The position numbers and the translations under genes were made by a program. A stretch of 34,365 bases of DNA, from NCBI GenBank assembly GCA_964572475.1, contig CAZNEZ010000018.1, positions 1-34,365 on the forward strand. Direction: 5' to 3'. The notes beneath the pieces are model-generated. The model did not search any database. It was not told the origin of the DNA and saw nothing but the letters and a program-made list of their open reading frames with translations. The stretch comes from CAZNEZ01 sp964572475 (GTDB lineage Bacteria > Bacillota > Clostridia > Lachnospirales > Lachnospiraceae). Positions 33,501 to 34,365 of the stretch are shown here, one piece after another. Every line of letters starts with the position of its first letter. The first letter of the stretch is position 1.

Positions 33501-34365
33501 ACAGAATTCATGCAGTTATATTCAGAAGTGTTGAACCTGATGGAACTATTAGGAGAAAGAAGATTAGCTATTATTATCTTGATGATGGAAAAGATATTGT
33601 AGTATTTGTAAGAAGAGATATTACAGATATATATGAGGAAGAACAAAGACAGAGTCTGCGACTTGAAAAGGCATTGAATGAATCCAAGGAGGCAAGCAGA
33701 GCAAAGAGTGAATTCCTGTCCAGAATGAGTCATGAGATAAGGACACCTATGAATGCTATTATAGGTCTTACTTCACTGACAAAGGAGAAAGCTGATGATT
33801 CAGAGTATGTTAAAAATAATTTAGAAAAGGTAGATATGTCTGCGCATTTTCTTCTTTCCCTTATCAATGATATACTTGATATTTCAAGAATTGAAAGCGG
33901 TAAGATGGTTTTAAATCCAAGTAGAATTAACTTTTCTAAATATATTAAAGAAATTAATTCTATAATTAAGAATAGTGCAGAATCTAAAGGTGTTAATTTT
34001 ACTTGCGATGTAGATGATAAGATAGATAGGTACTATACAGCTGATGAACTCAAGATTAAACAGGTTTTAATCAATGTATTATTGAATGCGGTAAAATTCA
34101 CTCCTCAAGATGGAAGCGTATCATTTGTTATTAATCTTGTATCTAATGAAGATAATAATACTATTATCAGATTTACTATTACAGATACAGGAATTGGTAT
34201 AAATAAAGAGTTTCTGCCTAAGATATTCGATGCGTTTGAACAGGAATATTCAGATAATACAACATTATATGTCGGAACTGGATTAGGCCTTGCAATAAGT
34301 AAGAATATTATTGATATGATGCAGGGTGATATAAGCGTACATAGTAAAAAAGGTGAGGGAACAAC
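30515..34365 (+). CDS. Large hybrid histidine kinase with ABC-type substrate-binding sensor, truncated at window end
   Basis: 1283 residues are visible and the frame is open at the right edge. Signal peptide (~1-39, hydrophobic VLLILLMIPHTMISAA), then a periplasmic ABC substrate-binding-like domain (~55-360: NVLVLNSYAYDWESVPKQIDGIK, YDLILACDDAALDFVLKY, IPIVFEGIN, YLMFTQDKTGAIY, IPVFKADEVGIGCGLLGGDAVS), one membrane span (~368-390), three PAS domains (~405-520, 535-650, 660-785), two uncharacterised modules (~795-920, ~925-1050) also found in the kinase at 13018, HisKA with H1073, and HATPase with N1191 and GTGLGL (~1254). A C-terminal receiver is expected beyond the edge. Start ATG 30515 gives the signal peptide. 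The AAAGG at 30498-30502 is 12 bases upstream, and a 15-codon micro-ORF starts at 30504 between them. The sensor class often binds amino acids or small solutes; the ligand is unknown here. Confidence 0.92.
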   Translation, partial: MLCSIKRGEIKLIKYLKCFSITVLLILLMIPHTMISAADNAIIPDDDITTKDSGKNVLVLNSYAYDWESVPKQIDGIKSILADEAILDYIFMDTKHLDSKVSEKQTYQLINTKIDNGSKYDLILACDDAALDFVLKYKEELFKDIPIVFEGINTEKKAYSAASDGNMTGIVESFPMEETIELAMKLYPQATKVVAISDKTVSGQGSLEQFYDAKEYIPQLEFEDINMSEMNKEEISNIISSYGTDTILLYLMFTQDKTGAIYTTTQAVELITNSARIPVFKADEVGIGCGLLGGDAVSYYDMGADAAKMAKSILSGNDIKNIPIQIVKAKYSIDYDVMNKYNLKEKDFPETTDFINKDITFFEENKTFVISIIIIFSILLLVVAYVSYDNNKRGRLIKEIRDKDELLNSLMDRIPGGIGIFTVESGETAIEYLNDGYYSLLNIDRISREAIYGKSLLNTIMEEDRNGLLIKIQEVVEGIKTIVDYDMRIIVDNNKYKWINLKARIVESEGEKTVFYASFNDVDDMVLAHEQIKESEAELKVAINHSGMKFWQYFPSTHTSIQGYKVRYEFGVPEVMENFPDSWIALGITHPDDIGAMIKMHERIDNGERTATCEIRLKYGDNYSWERLRYTTIINTKGKIIKAIGTSENLDAYKDLEERFMISTIQSGFFAWIYDIKEKTIIQDKNTRDIYGYGHIIRNVPDCFKTMEAIHDDDIHLVNEMYQRISDGEKTVSCTARWKRPYSEEYWWSKIIYTVINDKEGKPIKAFGTSIDVTEQKKLEKRFEEELVRRQVLEENVIASGCYNVTQNIIIEYYAKEIIVGKSLLSMTMEESALEIIKQTPSVIDKGNIVSLCSQESFAQKFIDGETQFGIEYRRNMSDGTLKWVSTMINLVKNPETNDIMGFVYTYDVDEEKKEQMTLESIVDEEVDFVSYLDLNDNSNHLIKIGASITLLPPKEACDFDKMNEEYIPQYVYKEDRKLCYEEFYSKNIVDNLKNDRIHAVIFRSVEPDGTIRRKKISYYYLDDGKDIVVFVRRDITDIYEEEQRQSLRLEKALNESKEASRAKSEFLSRMSHEIRTPMNAIIGLTSLTKEKADDSEYVKNNLEKVDMSAHFLLSLINDILDISRIESGKMVLNPSRINFSKYIKEINSIIKNSAESKGVNFTCDVDDKIDRYYTADELKIKQVLINVLLNAVKFTPQDGSVSFVINLVSNEDNNTIIRFTITDTGIGINKEFLPKIFDAFEQEYSDNTTLYVGTGLGLAISKNIIDMMQGDISVHSKKGEGT

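Overview
The window comes from a low-GC, motile, fermentative Firmicute, most likely a member of the Lachnospiraceae (Lachnospira / Eubacterium eligens-like). This is inferred from AT-rich codon use, strong GGAGG ribosome sites, pyruvate:ferredoxin oxidoreductase, a LytTR-DUF3021-ABC cassette, a clustered fructose PTS and multi-PAS hybrid kinases. I could not confirm the species. Every gene I accept is on the + strand. There are no rRNA or tRNA genes, insertion sequences, phage genes or CRISPR arrays that I can see.

Layout. (1) 1-3315: the 3' ~93% of nifJ, closed by a strong terminator. (2) 3503-5875: a tightly overlapping operon of LytTR regulator, DUF3021 membrane protein, ABC ATPase and ABC-2 permease, with its own promoter and terminator. 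(3) 6044-11390: a signalling block of a REC-PAS-GGDEF-EAL-REC protein (intact EAL motifs, degenerate GGDEF), a stand-alone HPt protein, and a hybrid histidine kinase whose extracytoplasmic sensor looks mostly deleted. (4) 11495-12520: ilvE. (5) 12732-18020: a small unknown acidic protein, a soluble PAS hybrid kinase, a MecA-type adaptor, and a chemoreceptor behind a near-consensus sigma-D (flagellar) promoter. (6) 18122-19740: a small Cys-rich membrane protein, a flippase-like membrane protein, and an unknown protein ending in C-x2-C-x2-C-x2-C. (7) 19822-20910: trpS. (8) 21167-26678: a self-contained fructose utilisation operon, fruR-fruK-fruA-HPr-EI. (9) 26868-30398: gltX and a UvrD/PcrA-like helicase. 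(10) 30515 to the right edge: a very large hybrid histidine kinase with an ABC-type substrate-binding sensor, cut by the window end.

How the parts fit. Regions 3, 5 and 10 form a dense sensory set: three hybrid kinases, one HPt, one multi-REC c-di-GMP phosphodiesterase and one chemoreceptor. With the sigma-D promoter this suggests control of motility versus surface lifestyle. The fru operon carries every step from phosphoenolpyruvate to fructose-1,6-bisphosphate. Its HPr has arginine where the regulatory Ser46 should be, so it probably transfers phosphate without joining CcpA/HPr-Ser-P repression.

The observations most worth a second look are: an A7 slippery tract where the EAL protein appears to lose its last PAS half by a -1 shift; the collapsed sensor of the adjacent kinase; a ~23-nt leader element shared by two unrelated genes; the HPr S46R substitution; and two uncharacterised tandem sensory modules shared by two of the kinases. 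I found no clearly new defence or mobile system.
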